DNA of 64,000 nucleotides. It comes from Rhodocollybia butyracea (Eukaryota; Basidiomycota; Agaricomycetes; Agaricales; Omphalotaceae). This document shows positions 43,718 to 54,544 of the stretch, piece by piece. Below the pieces are notes generated by a model. The model did no database searches and was not told the DNA's origin. It saw only the letters and a list, made by a program, of their open reading frames with translations. Made by a program: the position numbers and the translations under genes. Numbering within the stretch: the first letter of the stretch is position 1; the number at the start of each line of letters is the position of its first letter. The stretch covers positions 186,001 to 250,000 of the forward strand of contig JADNRY010000068.1 of NCBI GenBank assembly GCA_015501585.1, given 5' to 3'.

Positions 43718-45190
43718 GAATCAGAACTCTTAGATGTCCTCAGTCTCAGACATCTTAGATGTCTAACAAGTCTAAGAAGTCTGAGAACTCTTAGAACTTT
43801 CAGAACTCTCAGAACTCTTAGAACTCTATAAACTTCAAGATGTCTAAGAAGTCTGAGAACTTTTAGAACTCTCAGAACTCTTAGATGTCTAAGAAATCTG
43901 AGAACTCCTAGAGGTCTAAAAATTCTGAGAACTTTTAGATGTGTAAGAAGTCTAAGAAGTCTGGGAACTCTTAGAACTTTCAGAACTCTCAGAACTCTTA
44001 GATGCCTAAGAACTCTGAGAACTCTACAAACTCTCAGACCTCTTAGACATTTAAAAGACTAAGAACATTTAAGAGTTCTTAAAGTTTGTAGACTTTTTAG
44101 ACATCTAAGATGTCTGAGACTGAGGACATCTAAGAGTTCTAAGAATTCTGAGAACTCTGAGAACTCTACAAACTCTAAGATGTCTAAGAAGTTTGAGAAC
44201 TCTTAGAGCTCTTAGAACTCTTAGATGTCCTCAGTCTCAGACATCTTAGATGTCTAAGAAGTCTGAGAAGTCTGAGGACTCTTAGAACTTTCAGAACTCT
44301 CAGAATTCTTAGATGTCTAAGAACTCTGAGAACTCTACAAACTCTAAGATGTCTAAGAAGTCTGAGAACTTTTAGAACTCTCAGAACTCTTAGATGTCTA
44401 AGAAATCTGAGAACTTTTAGATGTCTAAGAAGTCTAAGAACTCTCAGAACTCTCAGAACTCTTAGATGGCTAAGAAATCTGAGAACTTTTAGATGTCTAA
44501 GCAAGTCTCAGAACTCTTAGATGTCCTCAGTCTCAGACATCTTAGATGTCTAAAAAGTCTACAAACTTTAAGAACTCTTAGATGTTCTTAGTCTCTTAAA
44601 TGTCGAAGAAGTCTAAGAGTTCTTAGAACTCTGAGAACTCTTAGATCTCCTCAGTCTCTTAGATGTCCAAGTCTGAGAACTCTACAAACTCTCAAAACTC
44701 TTAGATGTCCTCAGTCTGAGACATCTTAAATGTCTAAGAAGTCTCAAAACTCTCAGAACTCTTAGATGTCTAAGAAGTCTAAGAAGTCTCAGAACTCTTA
44801 GATGTTCAAAAAGTCTCAAAACTCTAAGAAATCTGAGAACTTTTAGGACTTTTAGAACTCTAAAATGTCTAAGAAGTCTGGGAAGTCTAAGAATTCTTTA
44901 ATGTCTAAGAGCTCTATGAATTCTCAGAACTCTTAAATGTCCTCAGTCTTTTAGATGTCTAAGAAGTCTGAGAACTTTACAAACTCTCAAAACTCTCAGA
45001 ACTCCTAGATGTCCTCAGTCACTTAGATGTCTAAGAAGTCTAAGAAGTCTCAGAACTCTTAGATGTTCAACAAGTCTCAAAACTCTAAGAACTCTTAGAG
45101 GTCTAAAAAATCTGAGAACTTTTAGGACTTTGAGAACTCTAAAATATCTAAGAAGTCTAAGAAGTCTGGGAAGTCTAAGAATTCTGGAAC
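43718..45190 (+). repeat. Left subterminal repeat array
   Basis: Dozens of degenerate units built from AACTCTTAGATGTCTAAGAA and GTCTGAGAAC or CTCAGAACTC. CTTAGATGTCTAAG is itself palindromic. Higher-order blocks recur, for example one starting GATGTCCTCAGTCTCAGACA at about 43,735, 44,226 and 44,522. The Leu/Arg-rich minus-strand frame at 44,184-44,504 is a product of the repeat. Confidence 0.9.
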
Positions 45191-45351
45191 TGTTCTACAC
45201 TTTTTTCCTTTCACATCTCAAACCAACTTTCCCAGTTTGGCTGAACAACAGCAGTACGGAGTGTATCCACACTTTGATTTCCAGGTTACGAACCTGCCCT
45301 CAAAGGATTCCACCTAGATCCTTACAGTAGCAGAAGTTGGAGTGCAACCAT

Positions 45352-45830
45352 CATGGCAAGCTCAGCTTTGAGGCAGGCTATGTCAAATCCTGTTGGGCGT
45401 TGATGACATATGAAGGATATGGTGGTGGTAATGTCAGTGATGAGTGTTGGGAGTACAGTAGTCTCAGGGATGTTGTTTTGGAGGGTAATGTTTAGGAAGT
45501 CACTGTAGGCCTTCAATTGAACGCCAGGGGCCTTCTTATTGTGTTTCTCCTCCAGAATTTCCATCATGACTTTTGAGTCCCCCTTGGCCTCCCGAATATC
45601 CTCCCTCAATGGCTCAGAGACAGCTAGCCAAATTTTTCCACTGGATTTATCCTTTCTTGTCTCGCATAATTCCAGGTTGTTCCACTTGTCACAAGTAAGG
45701 TTGTGCTTATCTCAAGGTCTTGGGTATTGTTCAGTACCTTTTGTTGAGACCTGAACCCGTTACTATTAGGAGTCCTGCTTTTCGGGCCCATTGCCGGTAT
45801 AAGGGGAGGTATTTCTCTGTTCATGATTGT
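45352..45830 (-). pseudogene. Copia-type Gag fragment (minus strand)
   Basis: Reads ELCETRKDKSSGKIWLAVSE, then REDIREAKGDSKVMMEILEE, KAPGVQLKAYSDFLNITL and RPTGFDIACLKAELAMMV. I associate this order with an N-terminal region of copia-related Gag proteins in mushrooms; no zinc knuckle follows. It is oriented opposite to the plus-strand copia pieces at 46,149 and truncated on both sides. Confidence 0.45.
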
Positions 45831-45834
45831 TTTC

Positions 45835-46148
45835 CCATTTCTTTCTTATAGGCAAATCCTTTACCTTCATTGCCTTATCTTTACTTACATGCCTCATTGA
45901 AAAGCCGCCTTGGCAGGTGGCACCAATACTTTATTTATATTTTGATACTTTCATTTATTTCCCTCAGTCATTGTACACTCGTGTACTACTGAGGGTAAGC
46001 TTATTCGTCTATTTACCTGTGATCTTTGTACTGATATTAGCTTACAGATTAGCTTACTTACTAAGTTCACAGGTACTTATATTTATCAATACAGCAGTCG
46101 TTGTACACTCATGTACTACTGAGGATTAGCTTACTTACTAAGTTCACA
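45835..46148 (+). repeat. Partial copia LTR
   Basis: The sequence directly before the primer site ends TTCACA. Within it GTACACTC(G/A)TGTACTACTGAGG occurs twice (about 45,970 and 46,105), with AGCTTACTTACTAAGTTCACA also doubled in part. The 5' end of the LTR is uncertain. Confidence 0.5.
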
Positions 46149-46162
46149 GGTTATGGGCCCCG
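46149..46162 (+). promoter_or_regulatory. Copia primer binding site
   Basis: GGTTATGGGCCCCG, identical to the site of the intact copia element at 26,801, which fixes the LTR boundary. Confidence 0.7.
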
Positions 46163-46239
46163 CCTTCCACTGAACTTAAAAAGAAAACACAAGCTGCTAG
46201 AAACTTATTGACTCAATTTAAATACCACCAAACCCAAAT

Positions 46240-47768
46240 ATGGTGAGTAGCAGAGCAATTCCACCTCCTATACCAGAGATCCCCGAAGACCAGAAGTTCA
46301 ACGGGGGGGGGTACAACTCGCATGGGCACCAATAGAAAGAAAAATTAAAAACACCCTAAAAGGACAAGGTCTGATTGGGTACATAGATGGTACCATCACA
46401 CTACCCCCTATAATCCCTGCTCCAAATCCACCAAACCCTGCTGCTCCTCCAAACCCCCCTACTCCCGTATACTCCTTGATTCCCTCTTACAAAGAATGGA
46501 CATTCAGGAACAATCATGCAAAAGGACTAGTTGAAGTGTATGTCTTGGATCTCCTGTCCCTAGTTCCCACTGTTGACAAGATGAGTGCATACAAAGTCCT
46601 AGAGGCACTTTTCAAGGAATTTGGCCAGACAGATGAGATGAAAAAGGTCCATTCCATGTGTAGACTCCAAACTCATATTTTCCGTGACAATGAGGAAATT
46701 GATGCCTTCTTCAAAACCTTCCCCGAGTTGAGGAAGGAAGTGATTGATGCTGGGAACCTAGTGCCAGACAATGTCTTCAAGGACTTGATCGTCGCTGCGT
46801 TCCCTACAGCAACGTTTGACACAATCCTCCAAAATATCACTGCAAACCCCACAATGTTCGCAAGTTCCTCTTCAGTCATCCAACAGATTTCCTACCAGTA
46901 CTCTTGAGTAAAGAATCGCCCGGATAGTGCAGTATCTGGTGACAGGCTACCCCAGGCAAATCTCATAACCGCTCTACAGACTTGTATTGAGCAACTTGAG
47001 TGCCAGGCAGGAGGGAGTAACATGCTGAGGTCAAATGGAAAGAAGTGTACTAATCCAAATTGTCTGTGGACTGGCCACCTTGCCAAGGAGTGTTTCCCGA
47101 AAAGGAGGGGGGAAGGAAGGTCAATACCCAACATGGTGGAGAGGGAAGAAGGATACTGATGTGGCCCTGGCAGTAATGAGTCCTACTCCAACTGCAAATT
47201 TGGCTGTGGTTGTCGGTGAGTTAACCTAGCACTATGCTCAAGCCTTGTCAGCATCTGCTTGCAAATCCATGATGGAGGGAGAAACTTACACTGATTCCGG
47301 CGCCACTGACCACTTCTTTCAACACTGTTCAGACTTTCTCACCTATACACCTTGTTCACGACTAGGTGGGTCTTCAGAGAAGTCGACAAGCCTTGCCATA
47401 GTGGGAACTGGAAAAGCTCAGAAGACTTTCTTGCATAACGGGAATACAGTCACGATAACCTTTGAGGAAGTGTTTCACTCTCCTACGGTTTCTTCTGACC
47501 TCATATCCATCTCTAAACTTGACGCTAAAGGTGTATCAGTTCTCTTTGGCAACGGGGTAGCCAAGTTCTACTCACCTCAAGGTATTCACTTCATGACTGG
47601 TCTTGGAGCCACAGGGCAATACCACTTGCCCGAGCGAGTTAGCTCTGCGCTGGTAGCTCAATCTCAAACCCTGAATAAACCTGTTGACCTACAAGGATGG
47701 CACAAGCGTTTTGGTCACGCTGACATGGATAATTACAAACACATTGATCTCTCCAATGTTGTCTCTCT
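46240..47768 (+). pseudogene. Copia Gag-protease-pre-integrase, broken
   Basis: ATG 46,240 opens MVSSRAIPPPIPEIPEDQKF. A G-run near 46,305 shifts the frame, and Gag goes on as QLAWAPIERKIKNTL and, from 46,476, YKEWTFRNNHAKGLVEVYVL to NPTMFASSSSVIQQISYQYS (stop 46,905). The zinc knuckle is CTNPNCLWTGHLAKEC (about 47,044-47,090), with C-x4-C instead of the usual C-x2-C. The protease site is TDSGATDHFF (about 47,295). GAG pre-integrase WHKRFGHADMDNY (about 47,700) is the last recognisable part before an hAT MITE. Integrase, RT and RNase H are missing. Dead. Confidence 0.8.
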
Positions 47769-48487
47769 TAGTGTTGGGGAGGGCCGGGTCGGGTCACCAA
47801 GGGTCAGGGCCAGCTAAAATTCTGACCCTGGCCCACCTAAGAGGGTCAGGGCCGGGTCGGTCGGGGTTGGGGTCTGGCCCAGGGCCACTCCTAAAAAGGA
47901 AATTCATGAAAATTAGCCCACCCCTCAGCCAAAATTGTACCACATTCCACCGCCCCAATTTGGTGCTCAGTTGCAAAGCCAGGGGGTATGGTGACAGTAA
48001 ACAGGCTATGACCTTATGAAAAATAATACATAACTACATACTACTTCAATGAAAATCTTGAGCAGAATAACTTCACGATTACAGCCAATAGAACTAAGAG
48101 ATAGGTACTTTCTATAGACTGATAGGTTAAGAAGAGATTTGACTGTGAATCATTGCTGATCTTGCATTTTATGCACCAGCGTGTCACAAGGTGATGGTCA
48201 GTGTATCAAATCTACAGCTCCCTGTGCTTTACTCATGGGCTAAGGTCACAGGTGACTATATACCAGGGAATTTACTAGTAGTGCAGTACTCAGGCCCTTA
48301 AAAATCAATATTCAGGAGCACCCATGCATGAGCTTCAGATTCAATCTTGGCCCAAGTTCAAGACCCAGGGCCAGGGGTCAGCAAAATCCTGACCCTGGCC
48401 CTTGACCCTCTGCAAGGGCCGGGTCGGGTTGACCCTAGCTGGGTCGGGCCGGGTCAAGGGTCACTGACCCGGCCCTCCCCATCACTA
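47769..48487. mobile_element. hAT-type MITE (719 bp), TSD GTCTCTCT
   Basis: Ends TAGTGTTGGGGAGGGCCGGG and, reversed, TAGTGATGGGGAGGGCCGGG. Perfect 8-bp duplication GTCTCTCT (47,761-47,768 and 48,488-48,495). The subterminal parts are unusually rich in GGGTCAGGGCC and CCGGGTCGGG strings on both sides, and the middle is AT-rich. No transposase. Confidence 0.9.
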
Positions 48488-49090
48488 GTCTCTCTCTGCA
48501 CCATCCTTGTACTACACCAATATACCTTCAAAGTTGTCTCACTCTCCTACTCAATCTCATCTGGTCCACCTGCTCCTTCATCCCCCCTCTGTGACTTTGA
48601 CAAAGTCCTTGGGAATTTCTCATCTTCCCTCACTTGGTTGGACTCCAGCACATATATTAACCATATCCTCCAGAATGACCAGATGGAGAAATCATGTATT
48701 GGAAGCACCAGATGCTTGAGCACTCTGAAAAAGCTCTTCACATGGTATCTTGCATTCAGCACTCTTTGCCTTGCTTCTGCCCGAGTGTCTCTTCCCTCTT
48801 TCCTTAACCTCATTGCATTTTCTGGACTTGAGTTCCCTCCCGCTAGCAACTCAATTGACATCCTCCGCCACCATTTCTTCCATTGGCTGGAAAACAATGC
48901 CACTGGAACCTTGTCTCTAACATTGGCTCCCACTCCCTCTGATAACTTCACTGACATTGTTCAACATTGGCTGGAAAAAAACATGACTGGAAATGTAGTG
49001 GGAGCACGTTATTTAACTGTACGTGGGAAACATTGGCAGTCCATACATGCCTGGGGCATGACATCAGACTTCTTATCCTTGCTAGTTAAA
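48488..49090 (+). other. Sequence downstream of the MITE, unassigned
   Basis: An open frame continues from the MITE to 49,100 and contains two related stretches (FFHWLENNATGTLS and VQHWLEKNMTGNVV), so part of it is an internal duplication. I see no integrase motif, so the copia sequence ends near the MITE or is replaced here. No function can be assigned. Confidence 0.35.
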
Positions 49091-49188
49091 CTAAACATCT
49101 AAAAGTTCTTAGAGTTCTCAAGTTCTCAGGGTTCTAATAGTAAGAGTTCTCAGACTTCCTACTTATCTGAGAACTCTTAGATGTCTAA
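49091..49188 (-). repeat. Short segment of the subterminal array
   Basis: AGTTCTTAGAGTTCTCAAG-type units like those at 52,040-54,540, directly before the 106-bp direct repeat. Confidence 0.7.
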
Positions 49189-49294
49189 GAAGTTGGGTTC
49201 TTAGAGTTCTCAGAGTTCTTTGATTTCCTAGACTGTTAAGGATGGACATGAGTCCAATTCCTAAGGTGACCCGCTGATTTGACAAGTGGAAATA
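49189..49294 (+). repeat. 106-bp direct repeat, copy 1
   Basis: Identical to 51,736-51,841. It begins GAAGTTGGGTTCTTAGAG and ends GACAAGTGGAAATA. It covers the end of an array unit and the first part of a small repeat (GGATGGACATGAGTCC) that is complete only after copy 2. Confidence 0.95.
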
Positions 49295-50049
49295 CATCAG
49301 GAAAATACCCCCCCTACTTGGGTGAGCTTAAGGATGCTGGGGCTCCTCTGGTGGCCTGAATGCCTTTAAGTTTGTCAAGATGCTTGAGCTACTAGAGACT
49401 GAGTTCACAAGGTTGATTTCACTCAGGTTGATCCCAAGCTCACTCAAGTCACTCAAGTCTCACCCAGGTTCATCAGGTTCACCTGGGTGGCCTTCTAAAG
49501 CTGCCCAGGTAGACTTCAACTCCACTCCAGGTAAGCTAAAAGCATTCTCCAGTACACCTCAAGCCCACCCAAGGCTATGTTAAGTTTTCTCAAGTACACT
49601 TGAAGTATCTTTAACTCTGCCCCCAGCTTATCTTGGGTTTGCCTCAGCCAATGATAAGTCAGCTCAAGCTTATTAGAAGTTTGCTCCAGCATGTTTGAAG
49701 TGCAACTAAAGTATACTACAAGTGCACCTAGACATTCAAAAGTCCACTCTAAGCCAACTTTAAGTTATGCTTATGCACACCTGATACTAGATTTTGACAA
49801 GGATTTTGATTTTGAATGATCAATCAATAATAAATCAAATCAAATGATTGTATTGCTGCATCAAATACTCTACCTAGCTACCAAAATTAAACCACAGGAC
49901 TGATTAAAGCTAAGGATTACACTACCACCAATAAATATAAAGAAATAAAAGAGAGCAACAGATAGTAACAAAAAGAGAAACAGATTAATTAAAGAGAGTG
50001 AATGCAAAGGCAGAAGCCAGAGTTGTTGGGTATCTGAGACAAGATAAAA
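49295..50049. other. Noncoding start of the inserted segment
   Basis: 49,380-49,760 is an imperfect repetition of CTCAAGT, CACCCAGG, TCAGGTT and AAGT(C/T)(T/C)(A/G)CT words. I see no gene here. Confidence 0.4.
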
Positions 50050-51735
50050 GTCCTTTAAGAGCAAGGGGACGACTGAGGAGGAGATGATGATGGGAGAGGA
50101 GATGAATCCCTAATTGCATCAGCTTCAAGACCTTTGACATCAACTTCAGTAAGGTCATCAGCTTCAACGTCAAGCAAAAACTCCTTGTTTGATTGTGTGC
50201 TGCAACTATGTTAAGACTGTTGGTTGTTATAATCAGATAAATACTCACAGTATAAGCTTATACAAGCTCGTTGCAAAGTTGTTGGACCAGATGGGAGCTT
50301 CATTTGCGATCCCATTGAACGAAGATAGATGGAAACAATAACTATAGAAGCAATTAATATTGATACATGAAGATATTTGCCTTGACTTACCGAGCTCTAG
50401 CTGTATTGGAGAATTCAACATGTCGATAAACACCTTCAGCATACTCAGACAGAGCATGTTCAATCTATAAATACATGAATTAATTGTAACAAGAGAACAA
50501 AACATACACTTACAAAGGTAATCATGAGCGCAACAGTGGGGGAGCAATCTTTCTAGCGTTGACAATTTCTTGAAAGATTTCAATATTTGTGCCACCTCTA
50601 GTTGCGAAAACCTCAAGGCGAAGTATATGGGCAACCCCCTCACAACCAAAAGGAAGCTTTGTGTTGTAAGTTTTGTTCTAAACAACAAAAATTAGAGAGC
50701 AAAAATGGTTCAACAATTTCTTACCTGGATATCAACTTCCCCATACTTATAATGGCCATCTTTCAGTAGCCATGCAATGAGCTCCTTTACCTCAGTAGAC
50801 TTCATTTTTCCAGGAATACCAAAGCAACTGGGTACCCAATCCCTAGCCTTAGCCATGCAGTTAGTGAAGAAGCCACTTCAGGCATAACCCATCTATTGTA
50901 TACAGTAAAGAAGTTGACAAAAATTATAAAATTGAAAGGACTTACAAATTGAACCAGTTCTTGCTGGGTATCAACACTAGTGAGAACATGGGTGAATACT
51001 GCAAGCATGTCACCCTCTCCCTTGTACTCATGTGCTAAGTCTTGCAAGATGTCCATGTTGTATGAGTGCTTGTCTGTCGGAAATGGCTGATCTGTGGCTG
51101 TTGCTTTTCAGTTCATCTTCTTGCCTAGGATAGCAAGACGGCGAGTTCTCAGTGTGAAGTGCTTCTCTGTTATTTTACCCCCTCTACGACAACCCGGTGG
51201 TGTAACTAAACTGGACGACAGACTCAAACGGGAGCAAGAGCTAGGGGGAGAGGTGGATGAACGTAGATGATCACGGATACGTTCCATCAGCTTCTTCAAA
51301 GGCGTCGAAGGTGGTGAGGAGGAGACTTGGATCTAAGATAGGCATAGTGGCATGTATAAGCAGCAAACAGGAACTATGAAAGGAAAATATAACTTACTTC
51401 ATTGGATGGCGAGTCCACGTCCATGTCGACGTCATCTTGGGCAGTGCCCACGGCGCTCTCTCCATTGTCATTTTTGTGCCCGGGCTCTTCATCAGAGCCA
51501 GCGTCTAGAGGCGTAGAGGGTCGTGAGCTGAGCTTGACCGCAGAAAAACACATGCGTACATCCAAATGCGTCATTAAAAAGAAGGGCATCTGGGTCCTCG
51601 TCAAGAGATGCATCCAGGTCTTGGTCCTCCTCACCACCTTGATCCTCGTCGTCAAGAGAAGGAGCAGGGGTCTGATCATGACCATCAAGGACTTGGCTGT
51701 CAGCGGCGGCGGCGTTGTCGTCTTCTTCATCAGTT
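50050..51735 (-). pseudogene. Captured gene fragment, DUF6532-like
   Basis: On the minus strand the protein starts with an acidic Asp/Glu-rich region (51,735-51,400), then PSTPLKKLMERIRDHLRSS, DILQDLAHEYKGEGDMLAVF and VDTQQELVQF. A GTAAGT intron follows, then SGFFTNCMAKARDWVP, KMKSTEVKELIAWLLKDGHY (50,800-50,740), another intron, FGCEGVAHILRLEVFATRGG (50,640-50,580) and EHALSEYAEGVYRHVEFSNT (50,460-50,395). The last part resembles the C-terminal half of the mushroom-specific DUF6532 domain (function unknown). One stop (TGA near 50,880) and a one-base frame change near 50,550 mark it as a pseudogene, though introns are still recognisable. It sits between 106-bp direct repeats inside the giant element. 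Confidence 0.55.
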
Positions 51736-51841
51736 GAAGTTGGGTTCTTAGAGTTCTCAGAGTTCTTTGATTTCCTAGACTGTTAAGGATGGACATGAGT
51801 CCAATTCCTAAGGTGACCCGCTGATTTGACAAGTGGAAATA
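51736..51841 (+). repeat. 106-bp direct repeat, copy 2
   Basis: Identical to 49,189-49,294. Here the sequence continues into the rest of the small repeat, so this copy adjoins the original right flank. Confidence 0.95.
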
Positions 51842-52055
51842 GTACCTGTCTGACCCAAATCTACCAGATCTGGGTACCTGTTCCCAAGGGTCTGGGTCAT
51901 TTACAGATCATTCTTTGGGGACTTCCAGACCTTATACTAAAGTACTATTTCAGTACAAATACCTGCAGATTGACCTACATGACCTGGATCTGGCGGATGG
52001 GTGTAAGGATCTAGGCGGAATCCTTTGGGCGCAGGTTACAAACCTGGAAACCAAG
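51786..52055 (+). repeat. Small repeat R3, copy 1
   Basis: Starts GGATGGACATGAGTCCAATT; contains ACCTGTCTGA.C, GGGTACCTG and TGCAGATTGACCT. Its first 80 bases match the reversed end of 52,332-52,630. Confidence 0.6.
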
Positions 52056-53134
52056 ACATCTAAGAGTAGAGTTTTGAGAGTTTTAAGAGTTCTTAGATGT
52101 CTAAGAAGTCAAGTTTGTAGAGCTTTCAGAGTTCTCAGAGTTCTTTGACTTCTTAGGCATCTAAGAGTAGAGATCTGAGAGTCCTTGAGTTTTGAGAATT
52201 CTCAAATTTCTTCAACTTCTTAAACATCTAAGAGTAGAGTTCTGAGAGTTCTAAGAAATAGTAAGAGTTCTCAGACTTCTTAGACATCTGAGAGTTCTGA
52301 GTGTTCTTAGACTTCTTAGACATCTAAAAGTTAGAGATGGGCATGAGTCTGGATCCAGGTCAACCTAGATCCACCACATGGGTATCTGGAGCAAAAAATC
52401 CAGACCTGTGATTGACCTGGATCCATGGTACAAGGGTACCTGGATTCATGCAGGTCAATCTGCAGGTATTTGTATCTAATATATTATTTGCAAGGTCTGG
52501 AAATCCTCAAAGGATGACTTGTGACTGACCCGGACTAGTGGAAATGGGTACCTGGATCTGGTGGATCCAGCTCAGACAGGTATTCTCACAGGTCAAATCT
52601 GTGGATCACCTGTAAGGAACTGGACTCATATCCATCCTTACTAAGAGTTCTTAGAGCTTTCAGACTTTTTAGACATCTAAGATGTCTGAGACTGAGGACA
52701 TCTAAGAGTTCTGGGAGTTCTTAGACCTCTCAGACTTCTTAGACTTCTTAGATGTCTGAGACTGAGGACATTTAAGAGTTCTGAGAGTTCACAGACTTCT
52801 CAGACATCCAAGAGTTCTTAGAGTTCTCAGACTTCTTAGATTTCTTAGACATTTAAGAGTTCTTAGAGTTCTCAGACTTCTTAAACTTCTTAGACATCTA
52901 AGAGTTAGACTGAGGACATTTAAGAGTTTTGAGAGTTCTTAGACCTCTCAGACTTTTTAGACATCTAAGGGATCTGAAAGTTCTTAGAGTTCTCAGACTT
53001 CTTAGACTTCCTAGACATCTAGAGTTCTAAGAGTTCTCAGACTTCTTAGACATCTAAGAGTTCTCAGACATCCTAGATATCTAAGAGTTTTGAGAGTTCT
53101 TAGACCTCTCAGACTTCGTAGACATCTAAGGGAT
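52056..53134 (-). repeat. Right subterminal repeat array, inner part
   Basis: Units such as GAGTTCTCAGACTTCTTAGA and CATCTAAGAG, the reverse complement of the left array, interrupted by repeat R3 at 52,332-52,630. Confidence 0.9.
52332..52630 (-). repeat. Small repeat R3, copy 2 (inverted)
   Basis: Left end GATGGGCATGAGTCTGGATC and reversed right end GGATGGATATGAGTCCAGTT are similar, so it is a short TIR element of about 300 bp rich in GGATCC/GGTACC/CAGGTC words. It lies inside the array in the opposite orientation to copy 1. Confidence 0.6.
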
Positions 53135-53468
53135 TGAGGTGTTATGACCCGGATCTAAATCCTATACACCCAATCTTTTTTCTTCTGTAACCAACTATGA
53201 ACACCATCATTAATACTTCTACTTAACATTTTACATTCATTAGTTATTCAACACCATTTGGGTTAATGCTGCACACATTCTTCCAGAACACCAGAATGAT
53301 CTTTAACAGTCACTGCACAGTCTGCACAGTCATGACCTCATTCTAGCTCCACAACTATGATGTCATCTTGCTACTCCACAATCATGATGTCATTCCATTG
53401 GTCCGCAGTTATGATATCACATCACTGCTCCACAGCTATGACATCATTGCATAGCCTCTTTACATCAA

Positions 53469-53613
53469 TGACTCAATATCAGTCATTGCACAGCCAGATA
53501 TCTGAGTCAACTACGGTTCCGCATACATGACTCAATATTAGTCATTGCACAGCATTACATAGTCAGACTGACTCATCCGCAGTATTTCCGCAGTTATGAC
53601 TCAAATCTAGTCA
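53469..53613 (+). promoter_or_regulatory. Cluster of TGACTCA/TGAGTCA sites in solo LTR B
   Basis: Exact sites at 53,469, 53,503 (TGAGTCA), 53,528, 53,579 and 53,607, with AGTCATT half sites between them, upstream of the TATA box. Confidence 0.6.
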
Positions 53614-53755
53614 TTCCGCAGCATTTCCTAACTAGTACACATTGCACAGTATATAAGTAGTCTAGATTTACCAATGTACGTTAGACGTATTATTTTTCTT
53701 AAATCCAAACCCCCACTTGTTTGCTGTTATCACTTGTGTGAATCACCAGACCAAC

Positions 53756-54114
53756 TCATTGTATCTTGTTGAGCTATCTCCAAGCTACAATACACATTTA
53801 TACATCTTGTTGAGCTAACTCCAAGTTGTATCCACTAATATTCACCTGTTGAGCTATCTCCTAGTGAATACTTCTTTAATTGCCACTTGTTGAGCTATCT
53901 CCGAGTTGCAACTTCCTATTACTTGTTGAGCTATCTCCGAGTATTAGACATCACACTCACTATTACTTGTTGAGCTATCTCCGAGTATTAGACACCATAC
54001 TCACTACTACTTGTCGAGCCATCTCCGAGTATTAGTTCTGATTCATATTACTGCTTGTCGAGCCATCTCCGAGGGTAATCTTATTATTATTTGTCGAGCT
54101 ATCTCCAAATAATA
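53756..54114 (+). ncRNA. Array of nine bulged hairpins, copy B
   Basis: Same nine units in the same order as copy A. Several substitutions relative to A convert A-T to G-T pairs in the stem (CAAG to CGAG opposite CTTG), so pairing is kept. Two apical bulges read TC instead of TT. Confidence 0.7.
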
Positions 54115-54308
54115 ACTTCTGTGAGTTTTGTATTACAAACTAGTTACTAACTTTACTTGAGCCTAGTTGTTTGAGTATATATTTTTTGCCTAGCGGTTTC
54201 AACGAACGGAAAGGCTTGCTCTATAATCTCATTAATTTCTCTTATCATTTTTACTGCCGAGTTACGTACTGTGAAGGTTTGGACGAGACTATTGATCGAG
54301 TCATAACA

Positions 54309-54544
54309 TGAGGACATCTAAGAGTTCTTAGAGTTCTCAGACTTCTTGGACTTCTTAGACATCTAAGAGTTTTGAGAGTTCTAAGAGTTCTCAGACTTCT
54401 AAGAGTTCTCAGACTTCTTAGACTTCTTAGACATCTAAGGGTTCTTAGAGTTCTCAGACTTCTTAAACTTCTTAGACATCTAAGAGTTCTCAGAGTTCTA
54501 AGAGTTCTCAGACTTCTTAGACAGTTCTTAGATGTCTAAGAGTT
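54309..54544 (-). repeat. Right subterminal repeat array, outer part
   Basis: Continues the array beyond the solo LTR to the inner edge of the right TIR. Confidence 0.85.

Larger units (their letters stand above)
53140..54308 (+). mobile_element. Solo LTR B (1,169 bp), TSD TGAGG
   Basis: Same family as 10,864-11,865: TGTTATGACCC at the start and GTCATAACA at the end. Perfect 5-bp duplications TGAGG (53,135-53,139 and 54,309-54,313) show insertion into the repeat array. TATATAAG is at 53,650-53,657. The U3 part is longer than in copy A and carries five TGACTCA/TGAGTCA sites. The U5 part with nine hairpins is strongly conserved. Confidence 0.9.

Noticed and set aside
44184..44504. Leu/Arg-rich 106-codon open frame (minus)
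   Set aside because: It is a direct product of the subterminal repeat array; the periodic LRVLR pattern follows the DNA period and there is no start context or domain.
48347..49102. 251-codon open frame spanning the MITE end
   Set aside because: It begins inside the MITE and crosses its target duplication; it has an internal duplication and no domain, so it is a chance fusion.
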